In this document: one piece after another, positions 11,564-22,643 of the stretch
How the letters are laid out: every line of letters begins with the position of its first letter
How positions within the stretch are numbered: the stretch's first letter is position 1
Source: Tragulus kanchil
Lineage: Eukaryota > Chordata > Mammalia > Artiodactyla > Tragulidae
DNA length: 64,000 nucleotides
Direction of reading: 5' to 3'
Assembly (NCBI GenBank): GCA_022376925.1
Contig: JAIOJX010000004.1
Location: 2,232,001-2,296,000 of the forward strand
Translations under genes and position numbers: made by a program
The notes under the pieces: model-generated
The model's database searches: none
What the model was told of the DNA's origin: nothing
Seen by the model: the letters and a program-made list of their open reading frames with translations, nothing else

Positions 11564-12370
11564 ATAAACAGCAAAATCTGGCCCTGGAGAAATAGCAATA
11601 GCTAAACGTCTTTAGCACTCGTAGGCCAGAAGGGGGTATTAGAGAGCAGGATTTCTGGACCTTGTGAGGGCTGGCTAGTAGATGCGGTTTTGGTAAAGGA
11701 ACACAGTCATGGTCATAACAGGCATAGCAAGAAAAGAAATGGAGAACTAAATACCCTGACTCTCTCAGTTCCCATTTCACTGTGCTGTACCAGCGCCTAC
11801 TATCCACAAATTGATTCCAAGACAAAAGGCAGTGGAGCATGTTTGAAGAAACCTGTGGCCAGTTTCCTGGCAGAGAGAAGAGTGGGAAAAGCTAGAGAAT
11901 GAGCCTAGAGGGACGAAAGGAGAATGTACAGAACAGAGAGTGTCGTGGGAGGTGAAGTCAGAGATCTGTGGTTTTAATGTCAGCTTTTATTCTGAGTGAA
12001 ATCTGGACCCACTGAAGGATTTTTAGCAGAAGATTGATAGTATTTGACCTTTACTTTATAAAGAATCACTCTTGCTACTCTGTAGAAACTGACTGTGGGT
12101 GAGAGAAAGGCAGAGGTACAGGCTGTGGGCCCTGACTTGGACCACAGTGGTAGCAGTGGAGGTGGTGAGAAGTGTTCTGATTCTGAATATATCCAAGTAG
12201 ATACTAAAAAAAAAAAAGTCTGCATGGATTAAGTGTAGGATGTAAGAGAAAGACATGCACCAAAAAGTGACTAATGTTTTGGTCTGAGCACATGGAAAGA
12301 TGGGAGATGCCTTTAACTGAGATGGCAAGAGCCTGCAAGTGAAGAAAATTTAAGAAGCCAGTTCTTTGGC
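11564..12370 (-). mobile_element. L2 LINE fragment, antisense, right part
   Basis: Beyond the L1 poly(A) tail the antisense L2 resumes, with aagaatcactcttgctactc, ttggaccacagtggtagcag and agtgttctgattctgaatat modules that run on from the left part at 5.7-6.3 kb. The stretch also holds an A12 run near 12205-12217. Duplication 6 repeats the part from 12124 onward at 13221. No gene is seen. Confidence 0.6.
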
Positions 12371-14277
12371 TTTTGCAACGAACCTTTTGTTTAAATTTTA
12401 TATTTGCATGATGCAAACTTCTTGTGTTATTTGTAATAATATAAATATATTTTGGTCAGTAAAGTCAAAAACAAAATAACTTCACATAATCCTTTCAATA
12501 CCCCATAAGAAATACATTAATATTATTCCCAGTTTGTGCGCATGCATGCTAAGTTGCTTAGTCGTGTCTGACTCTGTGCAACTCTATGGACTAGAGCCCA
12601 CCAGGCTCCTCTGTCTATGGAATTTTCCAGGCAAGAATACTGGAGTGGGTTATTCCCAGTTTAGAGATCAGAAAACTCACCCCAACACATCTGCTGACAG
12701 GGCACAGCTAAGTCAGGGCTGGAGCCCAGGAGGTGACTGCGGGGCCCTGGTCCTCACCACTGTGGTTAGTGCCCAAAGCTCAGCCAGGAGGACTGATCCC
12801 CGTCTGTGCCGCGTAGCCAGGAGACCGTCAGAGGTGCAGATAGGCCTCCACACCACGGGCAAGGTGATGCCCAGACTTCCCTCTGCAAGGGGTGAAAGCA
12901 AGCTTATGCTAGGGGTCAGCTGGGGAACTAGCCCAGCAGCTCAGGGAAGTCTGGGACTTCCCAGGACTGCTGACCACTCTTTCCAAAACATTACTTTCCT
13001 ATTGCTTGGCTCCCACAGCCAACCTGGAGTCAAGGACAGGCAAGCGATGTCTCACCCTGGAAGGTCAGCAGTGAGAAGCGTCTCTGCAGGCACGTGTTCA
13101 CTCCCCAACCCCTGAGCTCCATGAAGCCCAGGTCACCTGTTCAGCACCTTTAGGCAATTTGGTGGCAAAGCCTGTATCAGACTCCCCAACCCCTGAGTCA
13201 TGAAAATAGCTGCGGGGATCTGTGGGCCCTGACTTGGACCACAGTGGTAGCAGTGGTGGGGGTGAGAAGTGTTCTGATTCTGAATATATCCAAGTAGATA
13301 CTAAAAAAAAAAAAGTCTGCATGGATTAAGTGTAGGATGTAAGAGAAAGACATGCACCAAAAAGTGACTAATGTTTTGGTCTGAGCACATGGAAAGATGG
13401 GAGATGCCTTTAACTGAGATGGCAAGAGCCTGCAAGTGAAGAAAATTTAAGAAGCCAGTTCTTTGGCTTTTGCAACGAACCTTTTGTTTAAATTTTATAT
13501 TTGCATGATGCAAACTTCTTGTGTTATTTGTAATAATATAAATATATTTTGGTCAGTAAAGTCAAAAACAAAATAACTTCACATAATCCTTTCAATACCC
13601 CATAAGAAATACATTAATATTATTCCCAGTTTGTGCGCATGCATGCTAAGTTGCTTAGTCGTGTCTGACTCTGTGCAACTCTATGGACTAGAGCCCACCA
13701 GGCTCCTCTGTCTATGGAATTTTCCAGGCAAGAATACTGGAGTGGGTTATTCCCAGTTTAGAGATCAGAAAACTCACCCCAACACATCTGCTGACAGGGC
13801 ACAGCTAAGTCAGGGCTGGAGCCCAGGAGGTGACTGCGGGGCCCTGGTCCTCACCACTGTGGTTAGTGCCCAAAGCTCAGCCAGGAGGACTGATCCCCGT
13901 CTGTGCCGCGTAGCCAGGAGACCGTCAGAGGTGCAGATAGGCCTCCACACCACGGGCAAGGTGATGCCCAGACTTCCCTCTGCAAGGGGTGAAAGCAAGC
14001 CCCTGCCAGGGGTCAGCTGGGGAACTAGCCCAGCAGCTCAGGGAAGTCTGGGACTTCCCAGGACTGCTGACCACTCTTTCCAAAACATTACTTTCCTATT
14101 GCTTGGCTCCCACAGCCAACCTGGAGTCAAGGACAGGCAAGCGATGTCTCACCCTGGAAGGTCAGCAGTGAGAAGCGTCTCTGCAGGCACGTGTTCACTC
14201 CCCAACCCCTGAGCTCCATGAAGCCCAGGTCACCTGTTCAGCACCTTTAGGCAATTTGGTGGCAAAGCCTGTATCAG
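12124..14277. repeat. Tandem duplication 6: 12124-13180 / 13221-14277
   Basis: Offset is 1097 with 40 bases of filler (13181-13220). The first half of the filler, actccccaacccctgag, copies a nearby unit segment at about 13101-13117. Copies differ at gtggaggtggtgag versus gtggtgggggtgag next to the join and at gcttatgctagggg versus gcccctgccagggg. Confidence 0.95.
12536..12649 (-). mobile_element. Bov-A SINE, antisense
   Basis: The + strand gives the complement of a Bov-A 3' end (gctaagttgcttagtcgtgt, then gagcccaccaggctcctctg and gcaagaatactggagtggg). Target duplication ttattcccagttt is present at 12523-12535 and 12650-12662. The copy at 13633-13746 results from duplication 6. Confidence 0.85.
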
Positions 14278-14742
14278 AACTCAAACCTCAGGACTCTCAG
14301 TTCAGCTTCCACAGACCATGACAAATAAATCAGTTCATGTTTCAAAATTAGATTCACTAGTGAGCAGGGTAGGAAACGGTGTGTGCATGCATGCCAAGGA
14401 CAAACCCTTTGGCTGACACTCCCCACCACTCCCAAGGAAAAGAATTTCTCTTCAGTCCAGTTTATCTTTAAGAAAAAAATCAGGTTTTATACCTGGATGC
14501 TTCAGCTCTCAATAAAAGCGGACTGCGTGAATGTGTTTGGGGCTCATGACCCAAAAGGTCTTGAACCCCCCATTCCCATCCTTTCAGTCTGAAAAAAAAA
14601 AAAGAAAAACTCAGGTTTCCAGGGAACGGGAGAGGAAGGAGGAGCCCTTCCATTCAGCAAGTCCACCTCAGGAGTCTTTCCTGGGCACCCAGGTACCACA
14701 GCCTGTACAGGTGCATGGCTGGAAACAGTGAGAAATGGAAGG
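14278..14742. other. No recognised feature
   Basis: Non-coding sequence with A-rich patches (about 14590-14606). No repeat family or convincing exon was recognised, and the short ORFs here lack any familiar motif. Confidence 0.4.
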
Positions 14743-16967
14743 GACCTGAATGCCCTTCAGTATGGAGGTGGTCAAATAGTGATGGTGCATTTAGTCAGCA
14801 GAGGAGAAAGCACAGAGCAGGCCTACACAGAGGGTCAAGGGAAGACCCATAAGACATATTCTGAAGTGAAAACTGAAGAAACTTGTATATAGTACATACA
14901 GTGTGGTCCCATTTATGTACAGAAGCACACCATATATGTGACTGATCAAATTAGAAAGGGATCACATTGCCTGTGCCCCTGGCTCTGGGCTGGATGAGAG
15001 CATCAGGAGATAGCTGGGCAGACAACACCCCTGCCTCCTGCAGCCAGGTGAGGAGGTGGGGTTGGTAGGAGAAGAGTGAAAGGTACTGTCTCTCTCTTTT
15101 AAAAAGTACTCTGTGTTATCTGGTATTTTTAGCAACAATAATTTTCTTGTGAATATGTCATTGTAAATAAGCAAAAGAAGACAGTGGCTGGAGAAGAAAG
15201 CAGGAGGAGAAATTCATACTAAGCATGGGGTGGAAAGGAGGCATGAGGTGTCTCCTTCTAGGGTTACATCACAATAGCTGATCAAAATCTCTGGAGAGAA
15301 TGGAGAATGTCAGTGGAAAAGTTTTATATACCTCCAAGATCATTTTGATTCGCTGAAATTTTGGCAAATACTGCTCCAGGGTTTCCTTTCACAGGAATGA
15401 GGGACAGGTGTAGGGATCTTTCAGTGGACTAGCTCTCCTTTCTTCATTTCCTGATCCATACCGAAATCAATTTAAAAGATGTAACCAGAAGGGGGCAGCA
15501 CAGGCAGGGCATTTGAGCTACAAAGACAACAATCCTACCTGAGGAAACTATGGTCATACCATGGCCCTAGGCTTCTAAGTCATTCCGAGGATTTTTTTAA
15601 GTAAATGAGACTTGGCGTTCTAACCTCTGATATGACATGTGTTCCATGTATGTAATGCTGCCATTGGCATGGAGCAACGGAGAGGTTTTTGATGTTTTAT
15701 TTTTCTTTACTCAGTTGCAGTGGCTCTCAGGAGTTTTGTCTCCACGGGGAGATTTGATAATATTGGGAGACATCTTTCTTGTCATAACTGGCCATTATCT
15801 TCCAGTGGGTCGAGCCCAGAGATGCTGCTGCCTGTCCTACACTCCCCTTGTGTCTGAAACGTGAGGGGAACCTGAATGCCCTTCAGTATGGAGGTGGTCA
15901 AATAGTGATGGTGCATTTAGTCAGCAGAGGAGAAAGCACAGAGCAGGCCTACACAGAGGGTCAAGGGAAGACCCATAAGACATATTCTGAAGTGAAAACT
16001 GAAGAAACTTGTATATAGTACATACAGTGTGGTCCCATTTATGTACAGAAGCACACCATATATGTGACTGATCAAATTAGAAAGGGATCACATTGCCTGT
16101 GCCCCTGGCTCTGGGCTGGATGAGAGCATCAGGAGATAGCTGGGCAGACAACACCCTGCCTCCTGCAGCCAGGTGAGGAGGTGGGGTTGGTAGGAGAAGA
16201 GTGAAAGGTACTGTCTCTCTCTTTTAAAAAGTACTCTGTGTTATCTGGTATTTTTAGCAACAATAATTTTCTTGTGAATATGTCATTGTAAATAAGCAAA
16301 AGAAGACAGTGGCTGGAGAAGAAAGCAGGAGGAGAAATTCATACTAAGCATGGGGTGGAAAGGAGGCATGAGGTGTCTCCTTCTAGGGTTACATCACAAT
16401 AGCTGATCAAAATCTCTGGAGAGAATGGAGAATGTCAGTGGAAAAGTTTTATATACCTCCAAGATCATTTTGATTCGCTGAAATTTTGGCAAATACTGCT
16501 CCAGGGTTTCCTTTCACAGGAATGAGGGACAGGTGTAGGGATCTTTCAGTGGACTAGCTCTCCTTTCTTCATTTCCTGATCCATACCGAAATCAATTTAA
16601 AAGATGTAACCAGAAGGGGGCAGCACAGGCAGGGCATTTGAGCTACAAAGACAACAATCCTACCTGAGGAAACTATGGTCATACCATGGCCCTAGGCTTC
16701 TAAGTCATTCCGAGGTTTTTTTAAGTAAATGAGACTTGGCGTTCTAACCTCTGATATGACATGTGTTCCATGTATGTAATGCTGCCATTGGCATGGAGCA
16801 ACGGAGAGGTTTTTGATGTTTTATTTTTCTTTACTCAGTTGCAGTGGCTCTCAGGAGTTTTGTCTCCACGGGGAGATTTGATAATATTGGGAGACATCTT
16901 TCTTGTCATAACTGGCCATTATCTTCCAGTGGGTCGAGCCCAGAGATGCTGCTGCCTGTCCTACACT
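14743..16967. repeat. Tandem duplication 7: 14743-15843 / 15869-16967
   Basis: Offset falls from 1126 to 1124 because the second copy lost one C (acccctgcc versus accctgcc) and one base of a T-run (gaggatttttttaag versus gaggtttttttaag). Filler is about 25 bases (15844-15868). The block itself is otherwise unique non-coding DNA. Confidence 0.95.
15485..15500 (+). promoter_or_regulatory. CTCF-like core motif
   Basis: CCAGAAGGGGGCAGCA matches the CTCF core CCASYAGRKGGCRSYR except at one position (A for Y at position 5). Nothing else nearby supports regulation. The match recurs at 16610-16625 as a duplication product. Single motif matches are common by chance. Confidence 0.4.
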
Positions 16968-17004
16968 GCGTAGGAGAGCCCCACAGCAAAAACATTGTTG
17001 TTTA

Positions 17005-17082
17005 GTTGCGCAGTCTTGTCTGGCTCTGCGATCCCATGGAATGTAGTCCACCAGATTCCTCTGTTCATGGAATTTCTCAGGC
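17005..17082 (-). mobile_element. Bov-A fragment, antisense
   Basis: ttagttgcgcagtcttgtct followed by gatcccatggaatgtagtcc and tcctctgttcatggaatttc is the antisense Bov-A 3' region. Most of it is missing from the second copy of duplication 8. Confidence 0.7.
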
Positions 17083-17680
17083 AAATACTTAGCCAGCCCA
17101 AAATATCAATGGTACCTGACCTATTTCATCCACTTACGGTGATCCATATCTTTGTCACCTTACTGATTAATTATCCAAATATTTAGACAGATCTGGGGAA
17201 AGAAATAGATTATAGGCAGTTATTCAAATCAGAGACCCTGGAGTTCTTCTTGCTTTCCATTGAGCAGGAAATTTAGTGGCTGAGGGGTCCCATGGTTGGA
17301 TTTGAATGCCAGTTCTATCACTGACAAACTGACTGGAAATGGATATGTTATGAAAAACCTCTCAATTTCATTTCCTCAGATGTCATATGACTTATAAACC
17401 TCATAACGGCATGAGCTGTCTCTATTTGGGGCAACAAAGTATACACATTCTCCTGGCACATAACAAGTGCTTGTGTGTTTATTGAAGGAATGAATGGTAC
17501 TTTATAACCTAATCATCATTTTTGAAATCTTCTATTAATTGCTGCTTTTAAAATCTTATTAGAAACTTTAGTGTTGGGGATTATTTTTATTAACTGCACC
17601 GTGTCCTAGCAGAGCCAGACCTGCCCTTCAGGGTCTATATCATATCCCGGACTACACATGTCCCAATATCGGCTGGGGGA
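17083..17680. other. No recognised feature
   Basis: AT-rich non-coding sequence with no repeat family or exon that I could recognise. It is present again at about 18182-18780 through duplication 8. Confidence 0.4.
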
Positions 17681-17684
17681 AAGA

Positions 17685-17905
17685 CTGTAGCTTCTAGCAT
17701 CAGACAGCCTGGGTTTAAATCTGAGCTCCACTCCTACATGAGCTTAGACACTTGATTTACCCTAAGTCTCAATTTCTCCATCTGAACAATGGGGTAATAA
17801 TTCCTATTTCATAGGGCCCTTGGAAGAATTAAAGTTAAATGAAATAATGTGTGCAAAGCCCTTAGCCCAGTGCCTGGAACACGGCAAGCTCTCAATAAAA
17901 GAAGG
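17685..17905 (+). mobile_element. MIR SINE
   Basis: It reads in MIR consensus order: agacagcctgggtttaaatc, then a caatttctccatctgaacaa segment, then cccttagcccagtgcctgga and ctcaataaaag. The copy is old and diverged. Duplication 8 repeats it at about 18784-19004. Confidence 0.8.
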
Positions 17906-19214
17906 CTTTATAATGCTTCTGGTCTCCAGCCTCCAAGTCAAGGGCATCTGCTTAGTTACCTCTTCAACAAGAAGTAGAAACACAGCACTGAAATCAGAAT
18001 CTGGCCCCAGAGACCATGCTGACCCATGGAAATTTGGGGACTCAGCCTTCTTATTCACACTCCACATGCCTGAGCAAGGGACTTTGGAACAAATAGCCTG
18101 TAGTCTTCCCTATACACTGCGTAGGAGAGCCCCACAGCAAAAACATTGTTGTTTAGTTGCAAGTTTTTTAAATTCTCAGGCAAATACTTAGCCAGCCCAA
18201 AATATCAATGGTACCTGACCTATTTCATCCACTTACGGTGATCCATATCTTTGTCACCTTACTGATTAATTATCCAAATATTTAGACAGATCTGGGGAAA
18301 GAAATAGATTATAGGCAGTTATTCAAATCAGAGACCCTGGAGTTCTTCTTGCTTTCCATTGAGCAGGAAATTTAGTGGCTGAGGGGTCCCATGGTTGGAT
18401 TTGAATGCCAGTTCTATCACTGACAAACTGACTGGAAATGGATATGTTATGAAAAACCTCTCAATTTCATTTCCTCAGATGTCATATGACTTATAAACCT
18501 CATAACGGCATGAGCTGTCTCTATTTGGGGCAACAAAGTATACACATTCTCCTGGCACATAACAAGTGCTTGTGTGTTTATTGAAGGAATGAATGGTACT
18601 TTATAACCTAATCATCATTTTTGAAATCTTCTATTAATTGCTGCTTTTAAAATCTTATTAGAAACTTTAGTGTTGGGGATTATTTTTATTAACTGCACCG
18701 TGTCCTAGCAGAGCCAGACCTGCCCTTCAGGGTCTATATCATATCCCGGACTACACATGTCCCAATATCGGCTGGGGGAAAGACTGTAGCTTCTAGCATC
18801 AGACAGCCTGGGTTTAAATCTGAGCTCCACTCCTACATGAGCTTAGACACTTGATTTACCCTAAGTCTCAATTTCTCCATCTGAACAATGGGGTAATAAT
18901 TCCTATTTCATAGGGCCCTTGGAAGAATTAAAGTTAAATGAAATAATGTGTGCAAAGCCCTTAGCCCAGTGCCTGGAACACGGCAAGCTCTCAATAAAAG
19001 AAGGCTTTATAATGCTTCTGGTCTCCAGCCTCCAAGTCAAGGGCATCTGCTTAGTTACCTCTTCAACAAGAAGTAGAAACACAGCACTGAAATCAGAATC
19101 TGGCCCCAGAGACCATGCTGACCCATGGAAATTTGGGGACTCAGCCTTCTTATTCACACTCCACATGCCTGAGCAAGGGACTTTGGAACAAATAGCCTGT
19201 AGTCTTCCCTATAC

Positions 19215-20765
19215 CCACTTAGTCATATTCAAAGTACAGCCTCAGTGAGTAGATACACAGAATTTTCATTCTGCTAAAAGGCCAAAGGACGCTAATGAAG
19301 ATGTCAACGCTGAAAACTGTTTGCAAAGCACAGAAACAAATGAGAAGAGAGAACTGCAGCCTTTGATTCAGAAATGAATTTTGCATAAAGGGCTCCGTAT
19401 TACAGTGCACCAGAGACCATGCTGCCACACATTCTGCATTCTATTTTTTATGAGAAAGAGGAAAATGGAAAAAAAAACCCAACACCAAATTGATAGTAAG
19501 AACATATTAAAGAAAGTGTATTCAAGCATGTATCTTGACTGGAGCATGCAGGCCCAAACCATTTATATTTTATAGCATAGTAAAAGCTTGGAGCTTAAAA
19601 GAAGCATCGAGTCCAGGCCCTTCACCTTCCAGCTGAGCAGACGGAAGCATCCGGGCATTAAGTCACATGCCTCGCACCTTCCGCTTCAGGGTGGCCCACT
19701 TGGGAAGAGGAGCCACGGGACTTGTCTTTTCCTCCAATCCTGCCTGACTCAGGGGTTCAACTCCAGACTGGAGGGAATTGGAAGCAACTTGGGTCCTTCT
19801 TCAAGTGCACTCTCCTCACTGGGCTCGTGAAGGTCACACATTCCTGTTGTCTTTGATGAGCACCAACTATGTGCTAGACACCCCTCCTGGTACTTGAGCT
19901 CCAGAGGAGGACAGGACGGATGCCTGTTCCTAGTGCCCCTACCTTCCACTGGGCAGCCCAGTGCGTGAAAGTGCACAGACAAACTGAACAACGTAGCTTG
20001 CAGAGGCGTCCGTTCCCTGGGGGAAATAAAACAGCACCTTGTGACAGAGAGCGACTGGCAGGGAAGGATGATTGGCAAGGCCTCTCTCAGAGGAACCATT
20101 CACTAGAGACGAGTCCTGAGCCACGAGAAGGAGCCAGTCACATGAACACAGGAGGGAAGAGCTTCGGATCAGAGGGCAACTATGAACGCCCAAGCAAGTG
20201 TGGGAGGGAGGAATGCACAAAAGGAAGCCTGTGTGGGTAGAACAGAGTGAGTCAGGGGCAGAAGCCAGGAGAGCAGGTCAGAGCCTAGGCAAGGCAGCCT
20301 ACTGGAACGAGGGCACCAGCCAGACGTCCCCACAGAATGTGGAAGCTGCATTGAGATTTGAACATTTGAACTGGAGCCTCCAGGCTCATGGTTTTTATGG
20401 TTCTGTGTCCACTGTGCTGAGCAGACCCTCCCATCATGCTGAGTCACCAGGTCAGTTACAGGAGAACCCTGCCACACTGGACTCTGGCCACACTGTGCTC
20501 ACTTTTAGGACTTGGCATGGGACAGGCCTCCAAAGGCCAAGGGAGCCCCCAGAGCAGAGTGACCCGACCTCATGGCAATGGAAAGTGGAGCCTCCCTTCC
20601 CTTTAGTCACCATGACCCATACAAGTTAGTGAGTCATGAATCAGTCCTGCCAGCCCAAAGACTCAATAGAGTCTGAAGTTAATTTTTTTAGTCATTATTA
20701 GTACTTTTTAATCACATCAAGAATGCATGAATGAATTTTTCTTTGGAAAAAAAAAAAAAGAACGA
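19215..20765. other. Mostly unrecognised non-coding sequence
   Basis: A stretch near 19845-19920 (gagcaccaactatgtgctag) resembles an antisense L2 or MIR 3' end. The rest matched nothing I know. Several ORFs of about 100 codons on both strands overlap one another, and none shows a domain, signal peptide or splice context that would mark it as real. Confidence 0.4.
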
Positions 20766-21065
20766 GAGCTTCCTTGGTGGCTCAGTGATAAAGAATCTCC
20801 GCCTGCCAATGCAAGGGAGATTGGTTCAATCCCTGATCCCGGAAGATCCCATATGCCGCCCATGCGCCACTACTGTGGGAGCCCGTGTGCCTAGAGACCT
20901 GTTCTCCACAACAAGAGGAGCAACTGCAATGAGAAGTCCTTGCACCACAGCTAGAAAGTAGCCCCAACTCACCACAGCTAGAGAAGGCCTGAGTGCAGCA
21001 GTGAAGACCCAGCACCCATAAATAAACAAACCTTAAAAAATAAATAAATAAATAAATCAAATAAA
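20766..21065 (+). mobile_element. CHR-type tRNA-derived SINE, near full length
   Basis: It starts at the tRNA-like head (gcttccttggtggctcagtg) with the box ggttcaatccctgatcc, continues with the aacaagaggagcaactgcaa body and ends in a (TAAA)n tail at about 21033-21060. It follows an A-rich run (20747-20762). Confidence 0.85.
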
Positions 21066-21391
21066 ACACAGTCCCTAAACTTCTCTCCTCCAATCCTGGT
21101 CATCCTGTCAGCCCTACCCTTCAGTCCCACTTCGAGCTGAATACTATTATTATCAATTAAGTGGGAAGCCTTCCAGACCATTTCTTATACCTTAAAATGC
21201 ATGTGTATGTACTCCTGGTAAAAGATAGTCTGATTTTTATGTCCATTTTAATAAATTATAGCATACTGTATGTAGTGGCTCTGCAACTTGGTTTTGCCCC
21301 CCCACACAAGAAAATATGTCTTGCATAGCTATCCACGTTATATAAATATTCACCTCTTTTTGGCTAATTGCTATATAATGTTCCTTAGTAT

Positions 21392-21497
21392 TGGAAAAGG
21401 AAATGGCAACCCATTCCAGTGTTCTTGCCTGGGAAATCCCATGGACAGAGGAGTCTGGTGGACTGCAGTCCATGGGGTTGCAAGAGTCAGACAACGT
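21392..21497 (+). mobile_element. Bov-A SINE fragment
   Basis: ggcaacccattccagtgttc, then gcctgggaaatcccatggac and gcagtccatggggttgcaag give the sense Bov-A body. It ends at agtcagacaacg without the usual tail. Confidence 0.8.
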
Positions 21498-22185
21498 TCC
21501 TATGAACTGTCATTTAAACTGTTTCCTATTCTCTTTATATTACAAATAAAATAAATACTATTGTGAGATTCCCTCTCTGCCCCCTTTGTGAGTGTTGCTC
21601 TATGGCATAAGGGTGACTTTACTCTTTGATGCCATTCCCAAATGGAAGGAGAATCAATCCTGAGAATCTCTAGTAACCTGGTGGCCATCTAGATGCCAGA
21701 GACCTTTCCTCACCGTTGCTGTCCTCACCATCAGTTCACTGCATGACATTAGCCAATTCCCATCACCTCTGGGACTCTGTAGAAAGAGGAGCTTATTTCT
21801 GATGAAATCTGAGAATATCCACGTATTAGTGATCTGAAACTTGTTGACCCCAGGTCGTGAACCAGCAGGGCTCCCTCAGAAGTAGAGGTCTGATTCCCTT
21901 TCACAGGTCATAAGATTTTGCAGGAGGCCCACGGATTCCACTGTGCCACTTGGGGCTGCAGCAGACGCTCTAAGGGTGTTCTCGGGGAAATGACTAGTGC
22001 ACATATATGCCAAGTGCTGCCTGCCCTCTTCCATGGCCTTCCTGGATACCAGAGGATATGATGTCACCTTTTGCAAATTCTGTGTAAATAACTGAGCCTG
22101 AATCACTAAGTTATAATGAGATGAGGGAAAAATAATCACCACTTACTTTGCATAGACTTTCATTTAGAAGGCACACAGTTTCTCA
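21498..22185. other. No recognised feature
   Basis: Non-coding sequence with ordinary base composition. No repeat family or exon was recognised. Confidence 0.35.
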
Positions 22186-22189
22186 TTTC

Positions 22190-22390
22190 ATTCCTGGAAC
22201 ATCTCAGATATACACAAGAGAGAATTATAATACATATTATAATAATGTTTAATGCACGTTGTTATTCATTAGAGTTGAGTAGACGGAGACAGCAACAATT
22301 AACTGATTGCCCAAGGTCACATGGCTAGGAACTGAGAGCAAACCTGGAACCCAGGTCTTCTGATTCCCAGTCTATTTCATCTGCACACAG
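22190..22390 (-). mobile_element. MIR SINE, antisense
   Basis: ttgcccaaggtcacatggct followed by aacctggaacccaggtcttc is the complement of the MIR core and tRNA-like half. Confidence 0.75.
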
Positions 22391-22529
22391 CAGCATTGGA
22401 CTTCCGGGCTACGTAGCTGTGAAGACCCATTGATGAGCTAATCCTTAATTCTAAGAAAGATGTGCATCCTCAGCAGACTCTATAAAGGATTTAGTGAAAG
22501 ACTCTATTCAGATAGAGAATTTAGTTCTT

Positions 22530-22631
22530 TTTTTTCTTTTTAAAATATTATTTATTTTTCAGTGTTGTGTCTCTCTCTGAAGTACAGCAGAATGACTCAG
22601 TTATACACATATGTACATTCTTTTACAATAA
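22530..22631 (-). mobile_element. Short L1 3' end, antisense, with target duplication
   Basis: A T-run is followed by aagtacagcagaatgactca and gttatacacatatgtacatt, the complement of a ruminant L1 3' end. Flanks aatttagttctt (22518-22529) and aatttaattctt (22632-22643) form a target duplication. Only about 100 bases of L1 were inserted. Confidence 0.75.
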
Positions 22632-22643
22632 AATTTAATTCTT

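Larger units (their letters stand above)
16962..19214. repeat. Tandem duplication 8: 16962-18115 / 18113-19214
   Basis: The join has no filler (tatac is shared). For the first 49 bases the offset is 1151, then it drops to 1099. About 60 bases of Bov-A-like sequence present in the first copy (17011-17075) are replaced in the second by the short T-rich aagttttttaaa. Apart from that block the copies look identical. Confidence 0.93.

Noticed and set aside
20198..20629. 143-codon ORF as a gene
   Set aside because: No recognisable motif, no splice or promoter context, and overlapping antisense ORFs. Treated as chance.
20766..21065. tRNA genes at the SINE heads with A- and B-box-like sequence
   Set aside because: The boxes belong to tRNA-derived SINEs. 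The cloverleaf is not preserved and each is followed by a SINE body and tail.
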